Shown here: positions 7,940-18,567 of the stretch, piece by piece
Layout: each line of letters begins with the position of its first letter
Position numbering within the stretch: position 1 is the stretch's first letter
Assembly: GCF_900176285.1 (NCBI RefSeq)
Contig: NZ_FWXF01000025.1
Span: forward strand, 1-41,045
DNA from: Desulfacinum hydrothermale DSM 13146
GTDB taxonomy: Bacteria > Desulfobacterota > Syntrophobacteria > Syntrophobacterales > DSM-9756
Length of the DNA stretch: 41,045 nucleotides
Direction of reading: 5' to 3'
Notes under the pieces: generated by a model
Told to the model about the DNA's origin: nothing
The model's input: the letters and a program-made list of their open reading frames with translations, nothing else
The model's database searches: none
Made by a program: the position numbers and the translations under genes

Positions 7940-9390
7940 CAGCATCCCAGGGCACAACCGGTCTCATCTTGAACGAGCCGCTGCTGTGGGAACGGGGCAA
8001 GCCGGGCCGCACGGCCTTTTCCCTGCCCCGGCGCGATGTGGAACGAAAGGCCCTGGACCCGCGCCACGCGGGACCGGGCCCCGACTTTCCGGACCTGAGC
8101 GAGGTGGAGGTGATCCGTCACTACACGCGTCTTTCCCAGTGGAACTTCGGCGTGGATACGGGCCTCTACCCGCTGGGTTCCTGCACCATGAAGTACAACC
8201 CCAAGACCAATGAACGGCAGGCGTCCCTGCCCGGTTTTGCCGGCGCCCACCCGCTTCTGCCCGACGAGCTGTGCCAGGGGGCGCTGGAGCTCATGGCGCA
8301 CCTGCAAGAGCTGCTGGCGGAGGTGACCGGAATGGACGCGGTGAGTCTCCAGCCGGCCGCCGGGGCCCACGGGGAACTGACGGGCATGCTCATCTTCGCC
8401 GCCCATTTCCGCAACAAGGGGGAAAAGCGCACCAAGATCCTCATCCCGGACACCGCCCACGGCACCAACCCGGCCAGCTGCGCCCTGTGCGGCTTCCGGC
8501 CCGTGGCGCTCAAGTCCAACGAACGGGGTGTGGTGGATCCCGCCGTGGTCCAAGAGCTCATGGATGAAGAGACGGCCGGAATCATGGTGACCAACCCCAA
8601 CACCCTGGGTCTCTTCGAGGAAAACATCCAGGAAGTGGCGGAGATCGTCCACCGAAACGGGGGCCTGGTCTACTGCGACGGGGCCAACATGAACGCCGTC
8701 ATGGGGATCGTGAACATGAAGGCCATCGGCGTGGACGTGCTCCACCTCAACCTGCACAAGACCTTTTCCACGCCCCACGGCGGAGGCGGGCCCGGGGCGG
8801 GTCCCGTGTGCGTGACCCGGCAACTGGAGCCCTTTCTGCCCGTACCGCGGGTGGTGCAGGAAGGCGGAGCGTACCGGCTTTCCCAGGACTTTCCCCTGAG
8901 CATCGGCAAGGTGCATGCCTTCCACGGCAATTTCGGCGTGCTCATCAAGGCCTACAGCTACATCCTGTCCATGGGGGAAGATCTCAAGAAGGTGAGCCAG
9001 CTGGCGGTGCTCAACGCCAACTACATCAAGGAACGGCTCAAGGATGTCTTTCACCTTCCTTTCGACCGGCCCTGCATGCACGAATGCGTCTTCACGGACA
9101 AAAAGCAGCAGGCCCACAAGGTGACCACCCTGGACATGGCCAAGCGGCTCATGGACTACGGGTTCCATCCGCCCACCATCTACTTTCCGCTGGTGGTGCA
9201 CGGCGCCATCATGGTGGAACCCACGGAGACGGAAACGAGGGAGGACCTGGACCGCTTCATTGAGGCCATGCGGGCCATCGCTCGGGAGGCCCAAGAGGAT
9301 CCGGAGCGCGTGCGCCAGGCCCCCACCAAGCCCAAGCTGAGGAGGCTCAACGAGGCGGAGGCGGCGCGCCGGCCCTGTCTGGCGGGCTAA
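7936..9390 (+). CDS. gcvPB: Glycine dehydrogenase (decarboxylating) subunit 2
   Basis: 484-residue PLP-containing half of the P-protein; decarboxylates glycine and loads the H protein. It carries SLGSCTMKYNP-type YPLGSCTMKYNPKTNE, PDTAHGTNPASCALCGF and the PLP site HLNLHKTFSTPHGGGGPGAG with Lys275 as the Schiff-base lysine. The C-terminal IMVEPTETET is also characteristic. It starts inside the gcvPA stop codon. A long GC-rich hairpin follows the stop. Confidence 0.96.
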   Translation: MTASQGTTGLILNEPLLWERGKPGRTAFSLPRRDVERKALDPRHAGPGPDFPDLSEVEVIRHYTRLSQWNFGVDTGLYPLGSCTMKYNPKTNERQASLPGFAGAHPLLPDELCQGALELMAHLQELLAEVTGMDAVSLQPAAGAHGELTGMLIFAAHFRNKGEKRTKILIPDTAHGTNPASCALCGFRPVALKSNERGVVDPAVVQELMDEETAGIMVTNPNTLGLFEENIQEVAEIVHRNGGLVYCDGANMNAVMGIVNMKAIGVDVLHLNLHKTFSTPHGGGGPGAGPVCVTRQLEPFLPVPRVVQEGGAYRLSQDFPLSIGKVHAFHGNFGVLIKAYSYILSMGEDLKKVSQLAVLNANYIKERLKDVFHLPFDRPCMHECVFTDKKQQAHKVTTLDMAKRLMDYGFHPPTIYFPLVVHGAIMVEPTETETREDLDRFIEAMRAIAREAQEDPERVRQAPTKPKLRRLNEAEAARRPCLAG

Positions 9391-9405
9391 GCACAGATCC
9401 CCAAG

Positions 9406-9441
9406 CGCCACCGGGCCCCTTCACGTGCCGGCCCGGTGGCG
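9406..9441 (+). terminator. GC-rich hairpin between gcvPB and lipB
   Basis: Perfect 12-bp stem CGCCACCGGGCC (9406-9417) / GGCCCGGTGGCG (9430-9441) with a 12-nt loop. There is no T-tract, so it may be a partial terminator, a processing site or a 3'-end stabiliser lowering lip expression relative to gcv, rather than a true terminator. Confidence 0.5.
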
Positions 9442-9496
9442 TGAGGCTGACTCTCGGTGGGAAGGCGGCACCCCAGACTCGGAAGGAACACCGACC

Positions 9497-10264
9497 ATGA
9501 CGGCACCGTCCGAAAGGAAACCCCGGCCCTGCCGGCTGCTGGACATCCCGCTCCTGGACTACCGGGAGGCGCTGGAGCTGCAGCGCTCCCTGGTGGACGC
9601 CCGGCACACCGGGCGCCTGGACCGGGACGTCTTCATTCTGGTGGAACATCCCCCGGTCTTCACCCTGGGCCGGCGCGGAGGCCTGGAAAACCTGACGGTG
9701 TCTCAGGAAATCCTGCAGCGCCGAGGCATCCCGGTGGTTCCCATCGAACGGGGCGGAAACATCACCTACCACGGCCCGGGCCAGGCGGTGGGCTATCCCA
9801 TCGTGCATCTACCCAGCGCGGGCTGGAAGGTGGTGGCCTTCGTGGAGGCCCTGGAAGAGATCATGATCCGTGCTGCGGCCGATTTCGGGGTGAGCGCCCG
9901 CCGCGACGTGCGCAACCGTGGCGTGTGGGTGCAGGACAGAAAGCTGGGAAGCATCGGGATCGCCGTTCGGCACGGGGTGAGTTTCCACGGCTTTGCGCTC
10001 AACGCCGTGGTGAACCTGGAACCCTTCGACTGGGTAAACCCTTGCGGCCTGCGGGGCGTACAGATGACATCCCTGGCACGCGAGACGGGAAGAAGGGACC
10101 TGGACATGGCGGCGGTGCGCCGCACCGTCCTCGCCCACACCGCCCGCATCCTGGGTCTGGACTTCCAGCCAGCCGATCCGGCCTGGGCACTCCGCCAAGC
10201 CCAGCCCACAACGGACACCACCTCCCCCATCATGGACCACTTACCGCAAAGGACCCGATCATGA
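9497..10264 (+). CDS. lipB: Octanoyl-[ACP]:protein N-octanoyltransferase
   Basis: 255 residues; transfers octanoate from acyl carrier protein to lipoyl domains. It has VEHPPVFTLGRRG, the conserved RGGNITYHGPGQAVGYPI, the catalytic lysine region RKLGSIGIAVRHGVSFHG (Lys149) and the NPCGLRGVQMTSL motif with catalytic Cys183. The ATG at 9497 is preceded by GGAAGGAA; an upstream in-frame start has no support. Its stop overlaps the lipA start (ATGA). Location after gcv genes points to lipoylation of GcvH. Confidence 0.95.
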   Translation: MTAPSERKPRPCRLLDIPLLDYREALELQRSLVDARHTGRLDRDVFILVEHPPVFTLGRRGGLENLTVSQEILQRRGIPVVPIERGGNITYHGPGQAVGYPIVHLPSAGWKVVAFVEALEEIMIRAAADFGVSARRDVRNRGVWVQDRKLGSIGIAVRHGVSFHGFALNAVVNLEPFDWVNPCGLRGVQMTSLARETGRRDLDMAAVRRTVLAHTARILGLDFQPADPAWALRQAQPTTDTTSPIMDHLPQRTRS

Positions 10265-11157
10265 CGGCATCCCATGAGCAACAGCCCATTCGAACGCGCA
10301 AACCTTCCTGGCTCCGCCGCCGCCTGCCCTCCGATCCCGCCTACCAGCAGGTGCGCCGGCTGCTCAAACAGGGTCTTTTACACACCGTATGCCAGGAAGC
10401 CCGCTGCCCCAACCAGTTCGAATGTTTTTCCCAGCGCACGGCCACCTTCCTCATTCTGGGCGACCGGTGCACCCGTCGCTGCCGTTTCTGTGCGGTGGAA
10501 CACGGTCCCACCGGCCCACCGGACCCCAGCGAGCCCCAGCGGGTGGCCGACGCCGCCGCACGCCTCGGTTTGCGCTATGTGGTCATCACCTCGGTCACCC
10601 GGGACGATCTGCCCGATGGAGGAGCGGACGCCTTCGTCCGCACCATTGGCGCCGTGAAGGAACGCCTGCCCCAAGCCCGGGTGGAGGTGCTCATTCCCGA
10701 CTTCCAGGGGAGCTGCCGGGCCCTGCATCGGGTTCTGGACGCCGGTCCGGACGTACTCAACCACAATGTGGAGACGGTCCCGCGGCTCTACGAAACGGTG
10801 CGCCCCGGCGCACGCTATGAGCGCTCCCTGGAGCTTTTGGACCGATCCCGCCGACATGCCCCCCGCCTCCCCACCAAGTCCGGACTCATGCTGGGCCTGG
10901 GGGAGACGGAAGGGGAGATCGAGCGCACCCTCCAGGATCTTTTGGAGGTGGGCTGCAGCATGCTCACCCTGGGCCAATACTTGCAACCGTCGCGCCGGCA
11001 CCTGCCGGTGGACCGGTTCGTTACGCCCGATGAATTCGACCATTGGAAGCACAAGGCCCTGCAAATGGGCTTTAAGGAGGTGGCCAGCGGTCCGCTGGTT
11101 CGCAGCTCCTACCATGCTCAGGAGCTCTATTCGGCCTGTTGCCAGGATGCGGAATAA
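10261..11157 (+). CDS. lipA: Lipoyl synthase (radical SAM)
   Basis: 298 residues; inserts sulfur at C6 and C8 of protein-bound octanoyl groups. The auxiliary cluster motif is CQEARCPNQFEC (Cys44, 49, 55) and the radical-SAM motif CTRRCRFC (Cys70, 74, 77). VITSVTRDDLPDGGA and HNVETVPRLY follow, and the C-terminal RSSYHA serine region ligates the auxiliary cluster. The true start is the ATG inside the lipB stop codon; the reading frame is open far upstream only because of high GC. Confidence 0.96.
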   Translation: MTASHEQQPIRTRKPSWLRRRLPSDPAYQQVRRLLKQGLLHTVCQEARCPNQFECFSQRTATFLILGDRCTRRCRFCAVEHGPTGPPDPSEPQRVADAAARLGLRYVVITSVTRDDLPDGGADAFVRTIGAVKERLPQARVEVLIPDFQGSCRALHRVLDAGPDVLNHNVETVPRLYETVRPGARYERSLELLDRSRRHAPRLPTKSGLMLGLGETEGEIERTLQDLLEVGCSMLTLGQYLQPSRRHLPVDRFVTPDEFDHWKHKALQMGFKEVASGPLVRSSYHAQELYSACCQDAE

Positions 11158-11180
11158 CAACTGAAAAAGAGGAGAAGAAA

Positions 11181-12293
11181 ATGATTGTTGGTGTGCTCAA
11201 GGAAATCAAAGCGGAAGAAAATCGCGTGGCCATGACGCCTGCGGGCGTGGAAGTGATGCGCCACAACGGCCACACGGTCCTGGTGGAAAAGGGAGCCGGA
11301 GTGGGAAGCGGCTTTCCCGACGAGGCCTATGCGGCCGCCGGGGCCGAGATCGTGGCCACCCCCAAGGAGATCTACGACCGGGCGGACATGGTCATGCACG
11401 TCAAGGAACCCCTGCCCCCGGAATACGACCTGATTCGGGAAGGCCAGATCGTCTTCACCTACCTCCATCTGGCGGCCGATGAAGAGCTGACCCAGGCCCT
11501 CATGCAGCGCCGGTCGGTGAACATCGCCTACGAAACCATCCAGAAGGCCGACGGATCCCTGCCGTTGCTCACGCCCATGAGTGAGGTGGCGGGGCGCATG
11601 GCCATCCAGGAAGCGGCCAAGTACCTGGAAATGACCCAGGGGGGTCAGGGCATCCTGCTGGCGGGCGTGCCGGGCGTCGAACCGGCCACGGTGGTGGTCA
11701 TCGGCGGCGGCGTGGTGGGAACCAACGCGGCCAAGATGGCCTGCGGCCTGGGGGCCAAGGTTTATCTGCTGGACATGAACCTCCAGAGGCTGCGCTACCT
11801 GAGCGACGTCATGCCCGCCAACTGCTTTCTGCTCATGTCCTCTCCGGCCACTATCCGGGAGCTGGCCAAGAAGGCCGACGTGGTCATCGGCGCCGTGCTC
11901 ATCCCGGGCGCCAAGGCTCCCAAGCTCATCACCCGCGACATGCTGCCCACGATGAAGGAGGGCGCGGTGATCGTGGACGTGGCCATCGACCAGGGAGGCT
12001 GCTTCGAAACGTCCAAGCCCACCACGCACAAGAACCCCACCTATGTGGTGGACGGCGTGGTGCACTACTGCGTGGCCAACATGCCCGGCGCCGTGGCCAA
12101 AACCTCCACCCTGGCGCTCACCAACGCCACCCTGCCCTACGCGGTACAAATCGCCAACAAGGGCTGGAAGCGGGCCATGCAGGAAAACCAAGAGATCAAG
12201 CTGGGAGCCAACGTGGTGGACGGCAAGGTCACCTACAAGGGCGTGGCCGACGCCTTCGGCCTGGAATACGTTCCCATCGACACGTTGCTCTAA
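11181..12293 (+). CDS. ald: Alanine dehydrogenase
   Basis: 370 residues; NAD-dependent interconversion of L-alanine with pyruvate and ammonia. It opens [20 protein letters not shown]. The substrate-binding lysine in HVKEP (Lys75) and catalytic histidine in TYLHLA (His96) sit at the family positions. The NAD site [16 protein letters not shown] is central. ATG at 11181 is chosen over an upstream in-frame ATG because of GAGGAG just before it and the family N-terminus. It is the last gene of the gcv-lip cluster, and with the AGCS symporter it implies alanine as well as glycine use. Confidence 0.96.
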   Translation: MIVGVLKEIKAEENRVAMTPAGVEVMRHNGHTVLVEKGAGVGSGFPDEAYAAAGAEIVATPKEIYDRADMVMHVKEPLPPEYDLIREGQIVFTYLHLAADEELTQALMQRRSVNIAYETIQKADGSLPLLTPMSEVAGRMAIQEAAKYLEMTQGGQGILLAGVPGVEPATVVVIGGGVVGTNAAKMACGLGAKVYLLDMNLQRLRYLSDVMPANCFLLMSSPATIRELAKKADVVIGAVLIPGAKAPKLITRDMLPTMKEGAVIVDVAIDQGGCFETSKPTTHKNPTYVVDGVVHYCVANMPGAVAKTSTLALTNATLPYAVQIANKGWKRAMQENQEIKLGANVVDGKVTYKGVADAFGLEYVPIDTLL

Positions 12294-12316
12294 CCACCCT
12301 CCCTCCTCACCCCCAG

Positions 12317-12338
12317 GGGCGCACCTTCGGGTGCGCCC
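12317..12338. terminator. Hairpin between convergent ald and RND pump genes
   Basis: Perfect 9-bp stem GGGCGCACC/GGTGCGCCC closed by a TTCG tetraloop, in the 51-bp gap between convergent genes. There is no T-tract on either strand; it probably acts on transcripts from both sides. Confidence 0.6.
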
Positions 12339-12344
12339 GCCCGG

Positions 12345-15300
12345 TCAACGACGGCTCAGGAAGTAGAGGATGGGAACGGTCATCCGGGAAAGGAGCAGGG
12401 AAGCGACCTCTCCGGACATGAGCGCCAGGGCCAGGCCCTGAAAGATGGGATCGAACAGGATCACCCCGGCCCCCACGATCACGGCAGCGGCAGTGAGCAG
12501 CATGGGCCGGAAACGCACCGCTCCGGCGTCCACCACCGCATCCTCCAAAGGCATGCCCTCCTTCAGGCGCAGCTCCACGAAGTCCACCAGGATGATGGAA
12601 TTGCGCACCACGATACCTGCCCCGGCGATGAACCCGATCATGGACGTGGCGGTGAAAAAGATCCCGAACAGCCCGTGGGCCGGCAGGATACCCACCAGGG
12701 AGAAGGGAATGGCCGCCATGATGGTGAGGGGCGTCACGAAAGACTGGAACCAGCCCACCACCAGGATATAGATGAGCACCAGCACGGCGGCGAAGGCCAG
12801 CCCCAGGTCCCGGAAGACCTCGTAGGTGATGTGCCATTCCCCGTCCCATTTCATGGAATAGCGCTCCGTGGAAAGGGGCAGGGCCGCCACGTGCCGCTCC
12901 AGCCGGTAGCCCTCGGGAAGGACCAGTTCGTCCAGTTTCTTGTTCATCTTGAGGATCGCATAGACCGGACTTTCCTCTTCACCCGCCACGTCTCCCGTCA
13001 CATAGACCACGGGAAGCAGGTTCTTGTGGTAGATGCTCTTGTCTTGGATCGTTTGCCGCACCCGCACCAGCTCGCTCAGCGGGATGAGCCTTCCGGAGGC
13101 GTTGGCAATCCGCAACGAAAGCACCGGATCCAGCCTCGAGCGCTCCGCCAGGGGCAACCGGACGACGATGGGAACATCCTCCTTTTCTTCCGGCATGTGC
13201 GCCAGTCCCACGGGAGATCCGGCCACGGCCGCCGACAGCACCCGGCTCACCTGCGCCACGCTCACCCCGTTCAAGGCCGCCTTTTCCCGGTCCACGGAAA
13301 GGACCACCTTGGGCTGGTCGTCTTCCACGAACCAGTCCACATCCACCACGCCGTCCGTCTCCTGGAAGATCTTTTTCACGTGCCGGGCGATCTGGATCTG
13401 ACGCCCATAGTCGGGCCCGTAGATCTCGGCCACCAGGGTCTGAAGGACCGGCGGCCCGGGCGGGATCTCGGCGATCTTCACGTTGGCGCCGTAGAGGGCG
13501 GCGATTTTTTGGATCTGGGGCCGAAGCCGCTTGGCTATGTCGTGGCTTTGCGCCTTGCGCTCCCCCTTGGGAACGAAGTTCACCTGGATGTCCGCCACGT
13601 TCGCGCTCCGGCGCAGGAAATAGTGGCGGACCAGGCCGTTGAAGTTGTGGGGCGAGGCGGTTCCCACGTAGATCTGGTAGTGGGTCACCTCGGCAGTGGC
13701 CGCCACCGCCCGCGCCATGTGTCTGGCCGCCGCAGCCGTCTCCTCCAGGGTACTTCCCTCCGGCATGTCGATGATCACCTGTAGTTCGCTTTTGTTGTCG
13801 AAGGGAAGCATCTTGACGCGCACGGCCTTGAAAGCGACTAGGCTCATGGCCGCCAACAGCAAGATCACCACGAAGACCAGGAACCCGTAGCGCGCCAGGG
13901 GCCGGTGAATGAGCGGGCGCATGACCCGGCGATATAAGCGCGTGGACCAGCTCTCTTCTTCATGCTGGGCCTCCTTTTCCCGTTTCAGCAGACGCACGCT
14001 CGCCCAGGGGGTCACCAGGAAGGCCACGATGAGAGAAAAAACCATGGCCGCCGAGGCCCCCACGGGAATGGGCCGCATGTAGGGCCCCATGAGGCCTCGC
14101 ACGAACGCCATGGGAAGGATGGCGGCGATCACGGCAAAGGTGGCCAGGATGGTGGGGTTGCCCACCTCCGCCACCGCCTCCACGGCCACCTCCGACGTGG
14201 GCCGGTCCCTGTTTTCGGGCATGCGGTAATGGCGCACGATGTTTTCCACCACCACGATGGCGTCGTCCACCAGGATCCCGATGGAAAAGATGAGCGCAAA
14301 AAGGGTGACCCGGTTCAGGGTGTAGCCGCTCAGGTAGAAGACGGTCAGCGTGAGGGCCAACGTCACGGGAATGGCGATGGCCACGATTCCCGATTCCCGA
14401 AGCCCCAAGGTGAGCCAGATAAGAAACACCACAGAGACCACGGCGATGGCCATGTGAAACAGGAGTTCGTTGGACTTTTCCTTGGCCGTCTCCCCGTAGT
14501 TGCGCGTAACGGTCACATGCACGTCCCGGGGAATGAGTCGCCCCTTGAGGCCCTCCACCTTGTGCAGCACGGTTTCGGCCAGGTCGATGGCGTTGACCCC
14601 CTTGCGCTTGGCGACGGCCAGGGTCACGGCAGGCTGCAGGCCCTGGACCGGCGGGCCTGCGTAGCGAGGGCCGGTGCCGAACAGCACATAGTCGGCGGGC
14701 TCTTCCGGGCCGTCCTCGATACGGGCCACGTCCCTGAGATAGACGGGACGGCCCCCATAAACGCCCACCACCACCGATCCCACGTCCTCTGCCGTACGGA
14801 GAAAGGCACCCGATTCCACCACCACTTCCCGGTTGTCCGCAATCATCCGGCCGGAAGGATCAACCCGGTTGGAGGAAGCCAGGGCCTGGAGAAGGGCGTC
14901 GGCCGACACACGGCGGGAGGCCAGCCGGACGGGGTCCAGGAGCACACGGATCCGGCGGCGGCGGCCTCCGATGATCTTGACTTCCGAAACATCGGGCACC
15001 TGCTTGATCTGGTCGTGGAGCTGAGCGGCCACACGTCGCAGGTCGTAGTGGTCCAGGCGCTCGCTCCACAGGGTTAGAGCCAAAATGGGCACGTCGTCGA
15101 TGGAACGGGGCTTGATGAGCGGGCGGGTCGCCCCCGGCGGGATGAGATCGAAATGGGCGAACATCTTCTGATTGAGACGCACGATGCTCTTTTCTTCGTC
15201 TTCTCCCACCTTGAAGCGCACCACCACGAAGGACCTTCCCGGCGACGATGTGGAATAGATGTATTCCACCCCCGGAATTTCCCACAAAAGTTTTTCCATG

Positions 15301-15518
15301 GGCTTGGTGATCCGCTCCTCCACTTCCTTGGCAGAGGCTCCCGGCATGCCCACAAAGATGTCGATCATGGGAACGACGATCTGGGGCTCTTCTTCCCGGG
15401 GGAGCAGCATGACAGACCCCAGCCCCAGCAGCAGGGAAGCCGCGATGAGAAGCGGCGTGAGCTTGGAATCCACGAAGGCCTTGGCCAGTCTTCCGGCTAT
15501 TCCCAGATGCACGTTCAT
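12345..15518 (-). CDS. RND efflux pump, AcrB/AcrD/AcrF (HAE) type
   Basis: 1057-residue proton-driven inner-membrane pump of a tripartite exporter. It has the N-terminal membrane helix ([20 protein letters not shown]), a large periplasmic domain with [19 protein letters not shown], and a TM4 motif [19 protein letters not shown] with the two proton-relay aspartates. The second half repeats the fold ([26 protein letters not shown]). The DD pair indicates the drug/hydrophobe class rather than the heavy-metal class; the substrate is unknown. It lies 9 bp after the adaptor gene, in the order outer-membrane factor, adaptor, pump. Confidence 0.93.
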   Translation of the reverse strand: MNVHLGIAGRLAKAFVDSKLTPLLIAASLLLGLGSVMLLPREEEPQIVVPMIDIFVGMPGASAKEVEERITKPMEKLLWEIPGVEYIYSTSSPGRSFVVVRFKVGEDEEKSIVRLNQKMFAHFDLIPPGATRPLIKPRSIDDVPILALTLWSERLDHYDLRRVAAQLHDQIKQVPDVSEVKIIGGRRRRIRVLLDPVRLASRRVSADALLQALASSNRVDPSGRMIADNREVVVESGAFLRTAEDVGSVVVGVYGGRPVYLRDVARIEDGPEEPADYVLFGTGPRYAGPPVQGLQPAVTLAVAKRKGVNAIDLAETVLHKVEGLKGRLIPRDVHVTVTRNYGETAKEKSNELLFHMAIAVVSVVFLIWLTLGLRESGIVAIAIPVTLALTLTVFYLSGYTLNRVTLFALIFSIGILVDDAIVVVENIVRHYRMPENRDRPTSEVAVEAVAEVGNPTILATFAVIAAILPMAFVRGLMGPYMRPIPVGASAAMVFSLIVAFLVTPWASVRLLKREKEAQHEEESWSTRLYRRVMRPLIHRPLARYGFLVFVVILLLAAMSLVAFKAVRVKMLPFDNKSELQVIIDMPEGSTLEETAAAARHMARAVAATAEVTHYQIYVGTASPHNFNGLVRHYFLRRSANVADIQVNFVPKGERKAQSHDIAKRLRPQIQKIAALYGANVKIAEIPPGPPVLQTLVAEIYGPDYGRQIQIARHVKKIFQETDGVVDVDWFVEDDQPKVVLSVDREKAALNGVSVAQVSRVLSAAVAGSPVGLAHMPEEKEDVPIVVRLPLAERSRLDPVLSLRIANASGRLIPLSELVRVRQTIQDKSIYHKNLLPVVYVTGDVAGEEESPVYAILKMNKKLDELVLPEGYRLERHVAALPLSTERYSMKWDGEWHITYEVFRDLGLAFAAVLVLIYILVVGWFQSFVTPLTIMAAIPFSLVGILPAHGLFGIFFTATSMIGFIAGAGIVVRNSIILVDFVELRLKEGMPLEDAVVDAGAVRFRPMLLTAAAVIVGAGVILFDPIFQGLALALMSGEVASLLLSRMTVPILYFLSRR

Positions 15519-15527
15519 AGATCGCTC

Positions 15528-16886
15528 TCAGTTCCCAACCAGTCGGGCGCCGTCCACAAGGCCGGGCACGATGCGGGCGGCGATGCGCTCGCCGGCCTCG
15601 AGTCCCGAAAGGACCTCCACGGTCCCGTCCAGGTCCCGGCCCAACCGCACCAGCCGCCTGTGGACCGTTTGCTCGTCGTCCACCACGAAAACGCCGGTGA
15701 GCTGGCCACGTTCGTAGACCGCCTCACGGGGAACGCGGATAACCGATCGTTTTCCCAGCCGGAACCGGGCCCGGGCGAAGGCGCCGGACCGAAGAAGATC
15801 GGAAGGTCCCAGGACCGACGCCGAGCCGTGCGCCCCCTTCGCGGGGCTCCCCTGGCCTTTGTCCCCTTCACCTCTGGCGTTGCCCTGTTTGCCCTCTTCC
15901 TCGTCCCCTGGACCCTTGGCCACGTCCCGTTCTGCCAGATCGATCTTGACCCGGGCCGTTCGAGAAGCCGCGTCCACGGCCGGAACGATTTCCGAAACCC
16001 GGCCCATGAAGGGTTGGCGGGCCTGGGCAAAGAAGACCGGAACCGGATCGCCCCGATGCACAAAAGGCAGCACGCTTTCCGGCACATCCACCTCCAGCCG
16101 GTATCGGCGCGTGTCCTCCACGGTCACCAACGCCACGCCGGGAGCGGCCATCTGGCCCACCTCCGCCAGTTTGGCCGTCACCACCCCGTCCACGGGCGAT
16201 GCGATCCGGGTGTAGTCCCAAAGGGATTTCGCCGCTTCCAAGGCGGCTTGGGCCGCCTCCTGCGCAGCCACAGCCCGCTCCCTGCCGGCCCGGGCCGCCC
16301 GAACGGCGCGCCGGGCCTTTTTCACATGGGCCAGCGCCGCCTTGTGGCGGGCCGCCACCTGGTCGAATTCCTGGGCGCTCACGGATTGGCGGTCAAAAAG
16401 CGCCTTGAACCGCTCAAAGGTCACCCGGGCCAATCCCAGGTCCGCTTCGGCCGCCTGAAGATCGGCCTTGGCCACCCGCACCGCCTCCCGGGCTTGCTGT
16501 GCGGCGAACCGGGCCTGCTCCAGGCTCGCCTCCGCCTGCCGGATTCCCGCCTCCACCTGCCGGGCATCCACTTCCACCAGCACCTGCCCTTTGCGTACCA
16601 AATCCCCTTCCCGCACGTGAACGGCCGTGATCCGGCCCAGGACCTTGGAAGATAGGGTGGAGATCACGACCGCCCGAACCGTTCCGGGAAGATCCACCGT
16701 TTCCGGAATCGTCTCCGCCCGGACGGTCACAACAGGCACTCCGGAAACGCGGGGCGGCTCCGGCGCCGTGGGCGCCTGTTCCCCGGAGCAGCCCCACAGA
16801 AAAAGCCAAGCCAGTGCACCCGCCCACAGGAGCCTTCTCAGTCGGCCATCCACCGGGCCTGCCTCTTCATGGACCTTGTGAGCCAC
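15528..16886 (-). CDS. RND efflux periplasmic adaptor (MFP/HlyD-like lipoprotein)
   Basis: 452-residue adaptor linking pump and outer-membrane channel. A short hydrophobic N-terminus ends in a lipobox LFLWGC (Cys33). Then come a lipoyl/barrel-sandwich half (VLGRITAVHVREGDLVRKGQ) and a long Ala-rich alpha-hairpin coiled coil (about residues 85-190). The second lipoyl half IASPVDGVVTAKLAEVGQMA and a beta-barrel domain follow. Around residues 316-360 there is an unusual Gly/Glu/Lys-rich insertion (for example GPGDEEEGKQGNARGEGDKG) inside the barrel region. GTG at 16886 is chosen because GGAGG is 8 nt upstream; a GTG three codons earlier overlaps that site. Confidence 0.9.
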   Translation of the reverse strand: MAHKVHEEAGPVDGRLRRLLWAGALAWLFLWGCSGEQAPTAPEPPRVSGVPVVTVRAETIPETVDLPGTVRAVVISTLSSKVLGRITAVHVREGDLVRKGQVLVEVDARQVEAGIRQAEASLEQARFAAQQAREAVRVAKADLQAAEADLGLARVTFERFKALFDRQSVSAQEFDQVAARHKAALAHVKKARRAVRAARAGRERAVAAQEAAQAALEAAKSLWDYTRIASPVDGVVTAKLAEVGQMAAPGVALVTVEDTRRYRLEVDVPESVLPFVHRGDPVPVFFAQARQPFMGRVSEIVPAVDAASRTARVKIDLAERDVAKGPGDEEEGKQGNARGEGDKGQGSPAKGAHGSASVLGPSDLLRSGAFARARFRLGKRSVIRVPREAVYERGQLTGVFVVDDEQTVHRRLVRLGRDLDGTVEVLSGLEAGERIAARIVPGLVDGARLVGN

Positions 16887-17157
16887 CCTGTCCACCTCCC
16901 GCTCTCTGTCACCTTCCTAAACGCTCTACAGAATCAAAGACTCCATGCCTTCCGTCGCCGCAAAGCTTCGGCCCTGCGGAAGACGACCATCCTAACCCAA
17001 TGCAATAACAGTCGATACCCAATGCTTCACACAACGTCCAAAGGCTCTCCCGCAGCCCCCAAGGCCTGCGCTACCGCCAATGCGTTCGGCCCCGGCGTTT
17101 TCGGGCGGCCGACACCGAAGGGGCTCCAAGCGCCGGCGAAAGCCACGCCCTGCGGCC
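16887..17157. other. Spacer between outer-membrane factor and adaptor genes
   Basis: 271 bp with no supported gene. It separates the first gene of the efflux cluster from the adaptor and could hold an internal promoter, but no convincing -35/-10 pair is visible. Confidence 0.4.
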
Positions 17158-18567
17158 TCACGGGCGCATAAACACGCTCAGGTCGTCCAGGCGGCCGCTT
17201 GTGACCAGCACGGCCGCATAACCGGTCACATACGCATAGCGTGCCTCCAGCGCCTGCAGTCGGGCCTGCAGCTGGGCCGTTTGGGCCCGGAGCAGTTCCG
17301 TGATGGTGGTGAGTCCCGCCCCGTAGCGGTCTTCAACGATCCGGAGCGCTTCCTCGGCCTGACGCGCGGCCCTTTGGGCCACATCCAGCCGCTTTTCGGC
17401 CGAGGCCAGCGCCTGCCAGGCCCTTGTCACCTCCAGCCCCACTTGATCTTCCGCTTCCTGCAGCCGCGCGCGCACCATCTCCAAGTCGGCCCGGGCCCGT
17501 TCCACGGCGGGAGCCCGTCGCCCCTGGAACAGATCCCAGCTCAGGGCCACGCCCACCGTGTAGTCCGAACTGCCGCGGGACGGTTCGTCGCCACTCATTC
17601 CGTACGTGGAAAAGGCGTCCAGCCGCGGAAGGTAGAAACCTCGGGCGGCGCGCAGGCGCGCCTGGGCGGCGTCCACCTGGCGGCGCAAGGCCTCCAGATC
17701 GGGCCGAACCCGGATCGCCTCCTCCATCACCTCCTCCAGGGCCCCCATGGGAAAGGGACCGGCCGGAAGCTCCCCTTGGACCCGTACCGCTCCTGCGGCG
17801 TCGGTCCGGCCCAGCGCGGTGAGAAAGGCCCGGCGTGCGGTTTCGGCGTCTCCTTCCACCTGGATGAGTCGCTGGCGGAAGTCGGCCAACAACACCTGGG
17901 CGGCCAGCAGATGGGATCGCACCACCTGGCCGTTTTCAAAAAGATCACGGATCCGGCGCACCTGGGCTTGAGCGCTTCGCACCGCCTGCCGGGCCACCCG
18001 CACGCGGGCGTCCGCCACCTGAACCCCGTAAAAGGTCCGGATCACTCCGTAGCGCACCCGCTGGCGGGCCCAGCGATCCAGAAGTGCAGCCCGGGCCTTA
18101 CCGGCCTCGGCCTCGGAAACCCGGGCGGGGGTCTGCCACTGGTCGAAGAGCGTCCAGCGCACGGTGGCTTCCGAGCGGATATTGGTGAGCGGGTCGGGAT
18201 CGTTCAAGAATCCGGGGTCGAAGTTGGCCGGACCGAAGCGGCCCTGTTCCAAGAGGGATCCAAAGACGAAGACGGGATGGTTGCTCCGCACCACCTTTTG
18301 GGAGAGGCCAACGGTGGGAAGGTAGCCGGAACGAGCTTCACGCAGCCCGGCCTGGGCGGCCTTTCTACCAGCGGCCGTGGCGCGAAGCCGCGGGTGATGT
18401 TCCAGGGCCGTGGCCACCGCCCGCTCCAAGGTCCACACCGGCCATGGGCCATGGTCCCGGGGAACGGCCCGCCCCTGGGATCCGGGCGGCTCCCCGCCCG
18501 TGCAGGGCAAAGGACCGGTAAGAATCAGCACGAAAACGAGGCAGCCGAACCACGAAAATCTGGCCAT
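17158..18567 (-). CDS. TolC-family outer membrane efflux protein
   Basis: 469 residues; outer-membrane channel of the tripartite pump. A signal peptide (ARFSWFGCLVFVLILTG) is followed by two OEP repeats, each with the WTLERAVATALEHHPRL-type start, long helices and a beta-strand segment (YTVGVALSWDLFQGRRAPAV). The C-terminal RYGAGLTTITELLRAQTAQL is characteristic. ATG at 18567 is preceded by GAGGGGG; a GTG five codons upstream is less likely. It is the first gene of the efflux cluster. Confidence 0.9.
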   Translation of the reverse strand: MARFSWFGCLVFVLILTGPLPCTGGEPPGSQGRAVPRDHGPWPVWTLERAVATALEHHPRLRATAAGRKAAQAGLREARSGYLPTVGLSQKVVRSNHPVFVFGSLLEQGRFGPANFDPGFLNDPDPLTNIRSEATVRWTLFDQWQTPARVSEAEAGKARAALLDRWARQRVRYGVIRTFYGVQVADARVRVARQAVRSAQAQVRRIRDLFENGQVVRSHLLAAQVLLADFRQRLIQVEGDAETARRAFLTALGRTDAAGAVRVQGELPAGPFPMGALEEVMEEAIRVRPDLEALRRQVDAAQARLRAARGFYLPRLDAFSTYGMSGDEPSRGSSDYTVGVALSWDLFQGRRAPAVERARADLEMVRARLQEAEDQVGLEVTRAWQALASAEKRLDVAQRAARQAEEALRIVEDRYGAGLTTITELLRAQTAQLQARLQALEARYAYVTGYAAVLVTSGRLDDLSVFMRP

